Shown here: one piece after another, positions 55,192-64,000 of the stretch
Position numbering within the stretch: position 1 is the first letter of the stretch
How the letters are laid out: each line of letters starts with the position of its first letter
Source of the DNA: Isoetes taiwanensis
Lineage: Eukaryota > Streptophyta > Lycopodiopsida > Isoetales > Isoetaceae
Assembly (NCBI GenBank): GCA_021234155.1
Contig: JAJEKV010000145.1
Coordinates: forward strand, 1 to 64,000
DNA length: 64,000 bases
Reading direction: 5' to 3'
The notes under the pieces: model-generated
The model's database searches: none
What the model saw: only the letters and a program-made list of their open reading frames with translations
Told to the model about the DNA's origin: nothing
Position numbers and translations under genes: made by a program

Positions 55192-56220
55192 GAACTTCCA
55201 AAGATAACTGAAATTGAAGCTAGTGATCATTGGATCAAGGAGCTAGTACTCTTCAAGTATAATGAGTGTGGCATTGAGAGCCCCAATATTGCAGTGCAGA
55301 CCATTTTGGCCTGCATTAGAAACAAAGAAATTCATGAGTATATCACTTTCAAAGAATGCAACCTGGTGGACAAAACAAGATCTCCAAATACTTGGTTGGG
55401 CTTCAAATTACCGGTTCAAGTTATTCTCCTTTCCAAGAAGGCAAATTTCGAATACAATAAGTGCAAAGGGGCTATCCTGGAAGTCTATAACAACATCAAT
55501 AGTATCCTATATCAGAGAACATGCCAAGAGGATGACATTGCTCGTAATTTTATGAAAGGTCTTACTGCCTTAGAGAAGGGTAATGGTATCCCTAACTCAT
55601 TTCATTCTGCTAATGAGGATAACACCTGAAACGTAGGATCTCAATGTCTTTTTCTCCGATAAAGATCTCTTTATTGGTGACCACCGCTAATACCAATTGA
55701 AAATCCTCAAGATAGCCAAGGCACTCTGGAAGAGGTGCCTAATCTCACATTAGGAAATTCCTCTTGTTTCCCAATCATTATTGAACAATCTGTTGAATGT
55801 CTAGCTGCTGGCTATGACCACGCTATTTGGAAAAGTCAAAATTTCGGTGCCCTAGCTCCAATCAACTCTGACACTTGGATTGCATTAGCAGGGATCACTA
55901 AAGATGAAATCAGCAAGGCTAAAACAACTGCAGTAAAGTTGGAGAAAATCTTTACTTATATTAACCCTGGGCTCCCGTTTGATATGACCTTTCTTGATGA
56001 AGTATGCAACAAGGACCCTACTATTCAACTGTGCCAGAAGGGCCACATGGCCTTCCCCGGGGAAAGAAGAGATGATTTTTTTCCTCAAAAGGATGTAGGC
56101 GCACTCATGGGCCATATTTCAAGTGCAAATGCTTCAAGAACAAAAATCTACATGCATGTGGCATTATTTGGTTTGACCAGTAATCTGGTACTTATTAAAC
56201 CATATGGAGTCAGTTTATGA
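55192..56220 (+). pseudogene. PLE upstream ORF region, unknown protein
   Basis: After AATTTTTCAG (a plausible splice acceptor at 55,191) an open frame begins ELPKITEIEASDHWIKELVL and runs to 55,629. A second frame, 55,735-56,220, encodes FPIIIEQSVECLAAGYDH, WIALAGITKDEISKAKTTAV and CQKGHMAFPGERRDDFFPQK. They are probably one protein broken by a shift at about 55,630-55,735. I recognise no domain. The position is N-terminal to the RT, and the protein may be a PLE-specific extension or a separate ORF. Introns inside PLEs are known, which makes the acceptor credible. Confidence 0.55.
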
Positions 56221-56394
56221 AGAGACTTCCCTATTGAGAAAATGGTGATCATCACTAAACTCCTTAATAATGCACTAAAACCCTCTGTTATTAAGATTTG
56301 GCTTTATCCGAAGTCGAAAAAACTATGGTGGAAATGACCATGATATATCTTTGATAACTCGATACCAATCTGAAAGCCCTCTATGGGAACTCAA

Positions 56395-57060
56395 GGATGG
56401 CGGACATAGTTGAAAAAACAGTGAAACCTATCTCATTTCTGCTGGATAGTTCAGATTTCACTAATAGAAACTCTATGTACAAGAAGACTAATATCAAAAG
56501 CAGGAATACTAAACCTGCTCCTAAAGTGGTTTTCAAAATGGCGCCCAGAATTACCGTGGATCCTACTTTGGCTAAATGTAATCATTGCCTGAGTTGTTTG
56601 CTAGTCTCCCGACAGTGATACTATCATCAAAGGTGGCAATAAAGTTATATCTCTGGATGACAATACACCCCCTGATATTGAACAAGTTGAACAGACTCAG
56701 TGAGAAAATGAAACAGTGTGACATTAGTCACCATATAGCATTTGCTTTGATATAATAGAGCTTCTATGCTCGTGCCATATTGTAAAACTTTTTTGACAAT
56801 ACTTATATAATGACATCTTTTTGGCCTATAGCTTAATATGTTTCAGTTTAGCTAATATAGCACGTTTTACTAACTATTCTGTTCATGTAGGAAAATAATG
56901 CACATACCAGAGTCATCACCATGGATATCAACAGAAAAAGACACTTGAAGTCTAACAAAGAATCAAAGGACAAGAGAATAGTACATCTTACTTTCCTGTC
57001 TAAATCCTTGGAAAAAATGGATGTCGAAAAAATATTTTACACAAATATTGGGGAAGCACT
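56395..57060 (+). pseudogene. PLE linker region before RT
   Basis: Short frames: MADIVEKTVKPISFLLDSSD at 56,397-56,618 with a Cys pair CNHCLSC, and about 56,900-57,070 encoding the basic stretch MDINRKRHLKSNKESKDKR then VHLTFLSKSLEKMDVEK. An AT-rich gap (56,720-56,895) with GTAG-like ends (TTCATGTAG at 56,890) may be another intron. Low coding quality. Confidence 0.4.
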
Positions 57061-57072
57061 CCAGACAAAGTA

Positions 57073-58971
57073 ATGGATTTGGTTGATAAAACTACATTTG
57101 CCTGGAGATACATTGGGCAGATAAAGGACAGAGTATATAAACCTTACTCTATATTTGCTGAAAACAAAAACATAAAATGCCCGTGCTGCAATCCATTTCT
57201 TGCAAAATACATTGACCCTAATATAGGTCATGTGAGAACTACAGATCTGGGAGTTATCCATTGCAAAAAATTAAGAATGGCGTTTGCCAAGGGGCTCAAT
57301 CATATCCCTGATTGCAGCTTTAATGTGCAGAGTTTTATGGAGGATTTTGCTATGCTATGCCAGCAATTTTGGGAGGTTCATAAATATGATACTTTGGACC
57401 TGACTGACTCAGATAAGGAAAACATTACTTCATTACTGATGAAATATGCACACATGGAAGTTGTAGAAATCAGGAGAGATCTACCATTTAGAAGATTTCT
57501 GTGGAATGATCCTGAGGTTTGTAAAAACCTGGAATGGTTGATACGCAATTTATACATTTACGGTTTGACAAAGCCGGGTAACAATCCAAAGTTCATTTGC
57601 CAAGAACATATTCTAGATATGGCCAGAAAAAGAATGAATGGGGATGACTTTGAGAAAATAGCAGATGAACCTGACAGCATCAAGATGCAATGTAAGGAAT
57701 ACATTCAGAAGATGTTAACAAATGCAAAATGCTGCCATAATAAACTTCCATATCTGATGGCAAGTTTCAAAGCACACAAATCGGAATACAGATGGTTAAC
57801 TAATGCATTTGAATCCATCTTTTCAGAGATGGCACAATGGATCACCGCCATACTCAACAACTTCTTGGAGATCCGGCCTCTACTTTGCAAATGCACTCAC
57901 CGCACCCTACACTATTCTACAAAGGCAAAATTAATGCATCATGGATAGTAAATTCTTCCTATGATGTAATCCCAACCTTCCATGCGAGGATTGATAATGT
58001 ATTCTCACCGACATCACAAAGTGTTATGAGAATATACCTCTTTATGGAGAAGACGGGATCATTGAAATCCTTAATGACATCGAAGGAATTAGTATGGGAA
58101 CATATGAGACCGGACCAACGTAAGTCGCACATGTTAATAAAAAAAAGAAAAAGATGGAGACTTCAAAATTAAATGGGAAAGACACATTAAAAGGATATTG
58201 AAAAAAACATGCTTTGGTCCATTGTGAAGAAAGATGACTTCAATGAAATAAATGCATGGCTCCCCGACCCACTCGCTACCTCCAATGCTGTAATGATATA
58301 TGGAGACAGAAAAAAGGCATTCCCATGGGATTCTCATGTAGCCCAAATTTTGGTGCAATCAGACCCCCGGCATGAGTTAAAATTCATGTTAAAACTTGCT
58401 CATTATGGAAGGTTTCTGGACATTAAAAAGTTCGACTATGCAGCCAGATACATTGATGACCTCAATGTTATCAATGCTAATAATATTGAAAACTTCTTCT
58501 TGGCAGACGGGGAACTTACAGTTTACAACATGAAACATCTCGGCATTAAGGATGAAACTATTTATAGGGTTGCTGACAATGTGAAGTATGGTTACATGGC
58601 AAACTTTCTCAACATCACTATTAAAGTTGAAGATAAGAATAGGGGGCTTTACTCCATCTCCAGGTATGATAAAAGAGTTAATCTACCCTTCCAAGTTTAC
58701 AAGTTTATCAAAGCCGATAGCCGCGGACCATCTTGCGTGCTCTTAAAGTAATAATCTCACAAATCATGCCCTATCTTTATGCACACTCGATCATGCCGGT
58801 GCGTACCAAGATATATACAACTTGATAATGACATTTGCTGACAATGGTTTTGGTGAAAAAGAGGTCTGCAGAACTGTCTCAAGATATCTGCAGAAAGAAC
58901 ACTTCCCTGGTCTTCTGTACAACTTTGGAGACATGGTACGTGTACTTAATGCGAAAATAGCAAAAGGCTAA
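57073..58971 (+). pseudogene. Penelope-like reverse transcriptase
   Basis: Blocks in order: CPCCNPFLAKYIDPNIGHV and RMAFAKGLNHIPDC (PLE N-terminal KGLNxxP region, about 57,180-57,315); LPYLMASFKAHKSEYRWLTN (the finger block LPxLYxxxKxHK, about 57,745-57,805); CYENIPLY (motif A region, about 58,022); GIPMGFSCSP (motif B, 58,316-58,345); RYIDDLNVIN (motif C, Asp-Asp at 58,449-58,463); NFLNITIKVED and YDKRVNLPF (thumb); then SNNLTNHAL. The end is FGDMVRVLNAKIAKG-stop. Frameshifts lie near 57,940, 58,020, 58,320 and 58,745. No GIY-YIG follows. Confidence 0.85.
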
Positions 58972-59120
58972 ATAGGTGCTGGAGATGTCTTACTTGTTAA
59001 AATATTGTGAGGGCAGGGCCTTTGCTACAAAGAAGGCCCCGCGCACCCCTTTGTCGTATGAATTGCATTAACGCCTAGGTTTGCAATTGCCCCCAAACAA
59101 CGGATGGAGGAAGGCTTTTT

Positions 59121-61213
59121 ATTATTATGAGGATATCTCCGGATAATGGAAGTAATAATTGAAAACCATTACTCTATCTAACATGATTGGACAAATATGG
59201 ACATATGAGGTAATGGTATAAGGAGTATAGTTTTCCCAAATTATAATTAAAAATACAAGAAAGATAACGTAATGGTTTATTCAAAATTGTCTTTTAACCT
59301 TTTAGGGTTATGCATGATCGACATCTACCATGGCGGTATCAAGGAACGCCACGATGAAGGCGTGACCTCATCTCCGTCCGGCAATAAGCTGCTCACAAAT
59401 TCCGCTTTAGGTATGTTTTTTCTCACTGGAAACTTAAGGACACAACTTAAGATGTATGGGAGATGTCTAAGTACACGCCATATTCTGCTATAAATATGTG
59501 CATGTCAATCCATTCGGATGGCCCTTCCTGTGCTTCTGTCTTGGTGAGGGAGAGACGCTGGATCAGATGTAACTATTGGTTAATGGGTAGAAAGAAGGGT
59601 GATTTAAACATGGCCACTAGGAAGAGGCTGGAGTTTGAAAGGGAAGCAGGGCCAAAGAACAAGAAATTGTTCGATTTTAGAAGAGCGCCCAAAGGTCCCG
59701 GCGCGTAATAACAAATGAAGAGTTCTTCAATCTTCGGAAATGATGTTAGTAATACCAACATCAAGGAAGGGAATGCTAGCACCAAAGCTGCTGAAAACAC
59801 CGCGGCAAGAGGTCAAATCAAAGAGGTTGAGACTTCTCACAAAGAACCAGATCCTATGAAGGCACCAACCAACTCATCTTTACAATTGGGAGCTCTCCAA
59901 AAATCGAAGACCATTCAGGTTTTGGGTTTCTTCCTTTTATTTATACTTAATGAGTAATATAGACTTAGATCTAGTGATCTGCTTATGAAAATGAATAAAG
60001 CATGAAATATTTCTGTCATCTTACATTCTGCTTTAACTGGATCTGGTATATGACCATGAAAAGCTGCAGTCTACAAACTTGTTGCCTAAAATTGTCCAGA
60101 TCTGAATAATCCAAAGGGTTTTTAGGTAACAAAATGTATTGAGCCTAATAATGCATTCTTTAATTTGCATTTGATTAAGGTTTTATTCCTAATTATGAAG
60201 CAGATCTCATGTTTGTTTGACCAGTTCAAGTTACATACGTCTGGCAGGTGTTAACCCATTATATGGACTAAGATCTGGCATGAGATTGATTAGATGATAT
60301 AAACCTGCTCGTATCACTTCGATAGGATAAATGCGCAAGGTTAAATGATCCATGTTGTATATATAGAAATAGCTAAGGTTAGATAAGCCTTGGTAAAATA
60401 ACATGGTAAATGGTTTAGCAGAATATACCACTGGACTAAATAAGTAAACTCCATGTGATGGTGTTTAATGGACAGAGGTCTGGATTTACTGCTAGTAATT
60501 TGATTTTCAGTTGAGCAGCATAGCACAAGGGGCTGGCCATAAACTAATGGCAATCATGAAGTAAGTACATGGGTAACTTCAAGTAAAAACTCACGATGGC
60601 TCTAAGGTAAAGGGAGCATCCGAGCATGAAGGATCCGGAAATGTAACTAAATCTTGCCTCTCAAGCTTTTAATACCAAGAGAACTTGAACTATTCACATG
60701 CACGCTTATGTTTTAATACATTGTGGCATGGTAAAGGGGATAAACCCCAAGAAAACCTATAGCTTACACCGGCCCGGCGCGCCCAATTACCCTACCCCAG
60801 CTAATCTTTGGTCGTTTTACCTGCGGTAACTGTGTTTTCTTGTTCCATGCTTTGATGTTTCTACTTCTACTTAAGCTATGGTTCAAACTACAAGCTATCA
60901 AGTAAGCATGTTCCATAAGGAGAAATTCAATGTATGAAAGCTGCTGTAAACATGTACAGTTTGGAACCTATGTATACATTCGATGGGATACCTCATTGGA
61001 TACAATCATAAGGTTTAATGGTTAAACAGTTTGATTTTTTGGAAATATGTGTACCTTTGAATTTATCCAATATCTGGAATTTTAATCTAACTTTATCTTT
61101 GGCCTAGGAAATTTGTCCTGTAGATTTTCTAGGGCTGCAAATTGCAGACTTAATTTTTCTGTAAGAATTTTTAAGTTTGGGAATCTGGAAACAGATTGTA
61201 TAAGGGTTTTTTT
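59121..61213 (+). repeat. Right pseudo-LTR of the PLE
   Basis: Second copy of 53,010-55,095. It begins after CGGATGGAGGAAGGCTTTTT and ends at AGGG plus T-run (61,207-61,231, which merges with the retrocopy tail). Telomere-type TTTAGGGTT at 59,301-59,309. Region 60,660-60,800 shows the strongest C/G-rich replacements of CTG/CAG words. Confidence 0.92.
59463..59957 (+). pseudogene. Basic ORF in the right pseudo-LTR
   Basis: Same peptide as in the left copy. Frame 59,463-59,708 has the N-terminal half and 59,715-59,957 the second half (KEGNASTKAAENTAARGQIK, then LQLGALQKSKTIQVLGFF). The single break near 59,700 falls at CCCGGCGCG, where the left copy reads CCCCAGGCG, a CAG site. Function unknown. 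Confidence 0.5.
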
Positions 61214-61231
61214 TTTTTTTTTTTTTTTTTT

Positions 61232-61870
61232 AGAAACGGCAGTAATATTATATTACATGTAAATACATAGTAATACAAAAGGACAGGGGGAAACCCTGTT
61301 ATAAAGGCCAAATTGAAAAATGGCCTTGACTCTCCCAAGGAGGATAATTACCTAAATTCAAACACTGATTAAAGGTTTTTAGGAATAACAGAATTAAAAT
61401 TATAAAAGCATTAAGTTTCACTTGTTCTGATAATCCCTGCTAGTGTACTGAAACTTCAGTTTTCTGTGACTCCATCCAAGGATATAATTGCCGAGGCATG
61501 GATGGTATATTTGAACAGCAGGTCTGCTCTATAGGAGGAGGAATCCAGAATGTGGAGGATTCACGGATCCCGGGCCCCTATACAGATTTGAAGCTTCTCC
61601 TCGAAATAAGGCTTAATTTCCTGTTTGAAAAGCCAGATATCTTCATCTTTCAATACCTGCTGTAAGGTTCGGATCATGATCGTTTCTGTTTTGACCCATT
61701 GCAGAGCTGCCAACACCTCCTGATGAGACATGGGTCGGGTATCCTCCGGGACCTCTCTGGCATGGCCGCCCTCATGATGCTTATTGACTAGATAATCTGT
61801 CAGAGACATTAGAAATAAGAAGAAAAGAAAGCATAGAACCCTTGAAAAGAGCCCAAAGCATCCCATTACA
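61232..61870 (-). CDS. Retrocopy with intact 101-residue ORF, unknown
   Basis: In minus sense the insert begins TAATGGGATGC directly after the target duplication. An ATG three bases in opens a 101-codon frame ending at 61,561 (IGARDP-stop). About 330 bases of 3' UTR-like sequence and the poly(A) follow. The N-terminus is hydrophobic (GLFSRVLCFLFFLFLMSL), like a signal anchor. Then come HHEGGHAREVPEDTRPMS and a charged helix-like part (VLKDEDIWLFKQEIKPYFEE). I do not recognise it. It could be a complete small protein or, if 5'-truncated, the C-terminus of a larger membrane protein. The parent gene is not in the window. Confidence 0.5.
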
Positions 61871-61885
61871 TGGCAATGGTTTTGA

Positions 61886-62700
61886 CAATTACATATATCG
61901 TCATTTCTATTAGCTCCGCTAGATAAGGCACATGATATGGAAGCAATGATTAGGAATTTTGTCTGGGGAGGGAACGATGAGAAGGTGCTTTTGTTAAAAT
62001 TGCCTGATGAGTAAGAGGGCAAAAGAAGGAGGAGGTATAGGCATGATCAACATAGGCTTACAGAGCAAAATACTTGTGGAAAAATTTATGTGGAACATTT
62101 TGGAGGGAAAGGTGAACTCACCAGTTCTACAACTCATAAGTCAGGCTCCGTTGTATTCATGTAGGCACAATAAAGTATGACCACAAGTTGCCCTTCCCTG
62201 GTTTCTTTTCAATGGTTTAAGAACAAGTGCTGACGCCTCCCCTTTCCTTAAAGGTTTACTAACAGCATGGAAAATAGTGGAACAACTATTCACATCAAAT
62301 AACAGTGCTTCAATGCTGCGACTACCCCACCATGGTGGATTTCAGTTAACTTCCATGACAAGATTGGACCTCTTGCATTAATAGCAGATGCTAGAGTGGC
62401 AAGGTGGTGGACGAGTTGCATAAATAAATTATTGCTCAATATGGTATAAGAACGGTCAGTTAAGTGGATGGGCTGAGTTTAAACATGAATTTGGGCTACA
62501 ACAATCTGAGAGAGAATGTGAGCAATCTGTAATGCATTTAGAGCTTTCTAAGAATAGAAATACTTATCTTCTAAACACGGTGACATGCATCAACCATGGA
62601 ATCGGGCTGCTCGACTGTATCCACGGCACTCCAAGAATACAAGAAAAGAATATTCCTTTTTGCCCTAATCCCATACTAAAAAACATACAATACCCCTTTT
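61886..62700 (+). pseudogene. Second decayed LINE (L1-type) remnant
   Basis: Near-copy of 39,716-40,560. MEAMIRNFVWGGN at about 61,938, then SLQSKILVEKFMWN-like sequence in broken frames. Together with 52,858-52,974 it forms one copy of the dispersed repeat that was the target of the retrocopy. Confidence 0.6.
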
Positions 62701-64000
62701 AATCAAGTGAAATTTGCAACCGAAGAAGTCACTTGGGAAAAGGAAGAGGGTTGCAGAGGAACTTCCTCTCTTTTTGAATTCCTAAGCCAGGGAGCATGCA
62801 ATCTAGAAAATGTGCTTGTGAATGTAAAATTATATGATGTGTGCAAAACTTTTTTACCTTGTAATTATTTTGGATACAATTTCTTAATGATGAAGTATTA
62901 CTTTGTTCAAGTGGAATGCTCTAATTAATCATGTTAGATTAAGTGTAACGACGCTGAGACGAACAACCATTTTTTTCTTTTGGGGGAGAGGGGGGGTAAT
63001 ACTCCTTGTGTTGTATATACAACTGTCCCTACTTTGAGTGTCCATGTGGGACAATCACCATGTCACTAACACTCAATGGCAACCCACGTTGGGGGGAAGC
63101 TGGATCCATCATAGCCATTAAAGTCCTTGTAAGGATAAAAAATCAAAAGTATGATGGTGGGGTGCAAAAGCAGGCGTCCAGATGCATATTTACAGCATGC
63201 ATATAGCATCCCATTTGGCATCTTGCTTAAGGTGATGTTGATGCTAGTGGATGGTAATTAGGTAATCATTAGGAACAAGTAACAACTCCAATGAATGACG
63301 GAACTTTAATATATTATATATTAAAGTTACCCTTATACCTTTTTAGATACTTTGTGACCTAATTCTAATTCTCCTTATTTAAACTCCTCATTGGTTGCTT
63401 CTGCTTTTTTGATCCTCCTCTGCCTCAGCTCTAATGCCCTCTCCTTGAAGCTTCGGCCTTGCTCTTGGACTTCACCACCAAGATCAGCAGCTTTGGATGC
63501 TACAACGTTAGTGGGTCATCCCCATTTGATGCTTTACTGATGATGATCTTGTTCTTATGTTCCATTCAATGCATACTATAAAATGATGCTCTTTTAGTAG
63601 GTTAAATGGACCAAATTTAACAGGTTAGAAAGTTCCTACCAGGGTTAGATGGACCGAATCCAGTGGAGCGCGTCCATCCTTCCAGTTCACTGCAACCAGA
63701 CACGAGCAAACAGATTGGTAAATGAGACATAAGACCAAGAACTTCCACAAAAATAGCAGAACCTTAAGAAAACAGATCTGTTAGGTGCTTATCTTGGCGT
63801 CAACTAGGCCCCGCATCAAACAACTGGGGAGGGATGGTGTTTGGATGCCAAATCCCTCCCTCTTTTTGAAGGGTTTAGCGCCATGATGAAGCCTTACACC
63901 TGTTGTGTGAGGCATTGCACCCCACAAGCTTTGCCAATTTGGCGGAAAAGAGCACTCAGCTTCATTATAAATTGAGATAGGGGAGTTTCAAGAGACGAGT
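62701..64000. other. No recognised gene; one perfect palindrome
   Basis: AT-rich DNA. The frame at 62,707-62,928 (MKFATEEVTWEKEEG...) has no recognised domain. CAAT- and TATA-like words occur near 63,380 and 63,970 but nothing supports a promoter. Confidence 0.45.
63302..63328. repeat. Perfect 12-bp-arm palindrome
   Basis: AACTTTAATATA, three bases, then its exact reverse complement. AT-only arms, so a weak hairpin. Could be chance or a foldback remnant. Confidence 0.6.

Larger units (their letters stand above)
53010..61213 (+). mobile_element. Endonuclease-less Penelope-like element with pseudo-LTRs
   Basis: Two direct repeats of about 2.09 kb (53,010-55,095 and 59,121-61,213) flank a 4.0-kb internal region with an N-terminal ORF series and a PLE-type RT. 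The repeats begin ATTATTATGAGG and end AGGGTTTTTTT. The internal part ends with hairpin GGCCTT...AAGGCC and CGGATGGAGGAAGGCTTTTT. Only about 150 bases separate the RT stop from the right repeat, so no GIY-YIG endonuclease fits. Endonuclease-less PLEs (Athena, Coprina groups) are known from rotifers, fungi, protists and some plants, often near telomeres. The exact group needs a tree. Confidence 0.82.
52975..61885 (-). mobile_element. Nested insertion: poly(A) retrocopy split by a PLE
   Basis: The 15-bp target duplication CATGGCAATGGTTTT occurs at 52,975-52,989 and 61,871-61,885. The sister repeat at about 47,096 (CATGGCAATGATTTTGACAA) shows the uninterrupted order. Inside lies a minus-strand retrocopy (61,232-61,870) whose poly(A) (poly(T) on plus) is divided into 52,986-53,009 and 61,207-61,231 by the 8.2-kb PLE. 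A 15-bp duplication plus poly(A) indicates L1-type retroposition. The PLE came second. Confidence 0.8.

Noticed and set aside
57073-58971. Telomerase reverse transcriptase
   Set aside because: The RT shares general features with TERT, but GIPMGFSCSP, YDKR and the flanking 2-kb direct repeats indicate a PLE. No TERT N-terminal or RNA-binding blocks were seen.
53010-61213. Hammerhead ribozyme in the PLE pseudo-LTR
   Set aside because: Such ribozymes are known in PLEs, so I looked for CTGATGA...GAAA cores in both families but found none. Read errors at CTG sites could hide one; a covariance search on corrected sequence would settle it.
63302-63328. Rho-independent-type terminator
   Set aside because: The palindrome is AT-only, has no T-tract function expected in a plant nucleus and no gene upstream.
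1-64000. tRNA, rRNA or organelle-derived insertions
   Set aside because: No tRNA cloverleaf with A/B boxes, rRNA core motif or plastid/mitochondrial gene was recognised by eye. A covariance scan would be decisive.

Overview
The window looks like nuclear, intergenic DNA of a land plant with a large, repeat-filled genome. The signs are Ty1/copia elements primed by initiator Met-tRNA, plant-type L1 remnants with the RT C-terminal zinc-binding region, introns with GT/AG-like signals and single plant telomere heptamers (TTTAGGG type). A tyrosine-recombinase (DIRS/Ngaro-like) retrotransposon and an endonuclease-less Penelope-like element (PLE) lie in the same 64 kb. That argues for a seedless plant (fern, lycophyte or bryophyte) or a gymnosperm rather than a flowering plant. 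This is inference, not identification. No convincing intact host gene was found.

Layout. 1-6,830: copia A (3' part) inserted in the gag of copia B, same strand; a short LINE 3' fragment sits in B's LTR. 6,831-10,236: unassigned DNA with a poly(A) run, an array of five hairpins, an AT-rich low-complexity block and one candidate terminal exon. 10,237-15,633: complete minus-strand copia C with 571-bp LTRs and 5-bp target duplication. 15,766-26,546: poly(T) followed by a 2.9-kb tandem repeat (three full units plus a 2.06-kb partial unit), probably a non-autonomous relative of the PLE further right. 26,547-29,800: a 239-bp MITE in otherwise featureless DNA. 29,800-36,868: a TATA-like promoter, an intact Cys-rich ORF and a decayed plus-strand LINE ending in a (TATTC)n tail. 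36,869-47,280: low-complexity DNA, a duplicated 1-kb segment interrupted in one copy by a 309-bp MITE, and a GC-rich minus-strand LINE with the same kind of tail. 47,281-51,639: minus-strand DIRS/Ngaro-like element (gag, RT-RNase H, tyrosine recombinase) split by an L1 fragment, followed by a second copy of the 309-bp MITE. 52,975-61,885: a nested insertion. A poly(A)-tailed retrocopy with 15-bp target duplication holds in its tail an 8.2-kb PLE with about 2.09-kb pseudo-LTRs. 61,886-64,000: LINE remnant and unassigned DNA.

How the parts relate. The most interesting material is the pair of PLE-related insertions (15.8-26.5 and 53.0-61.2 kb). Both start directly after a T-run, both end at a GGGTTTT run, and both share a CGGATGGAGG(A/T)AGGCTTTTT junction between units. 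The RT of the second carries recognisable PLE motifs and has no room for a GIY-YIG endonuclease. Other notable items are the plant DIRS-like element, two MITE families with perfect 8-bp target duplications (one with an empty site in the window), and a LINE family with a hairpin plus pentanucleotide tail.

Caution on sequence quality. Repeat copies differ mostly at CTG/CAG positions, where one copy reads CTG/CAG and another reads CCG, CGT, CG or an indel. This could be a base-calling artefact at methylated CHG sites or real decay. It may account for part of the frameshifts reported below, so 'pseudogene' here means 'broken as read'.
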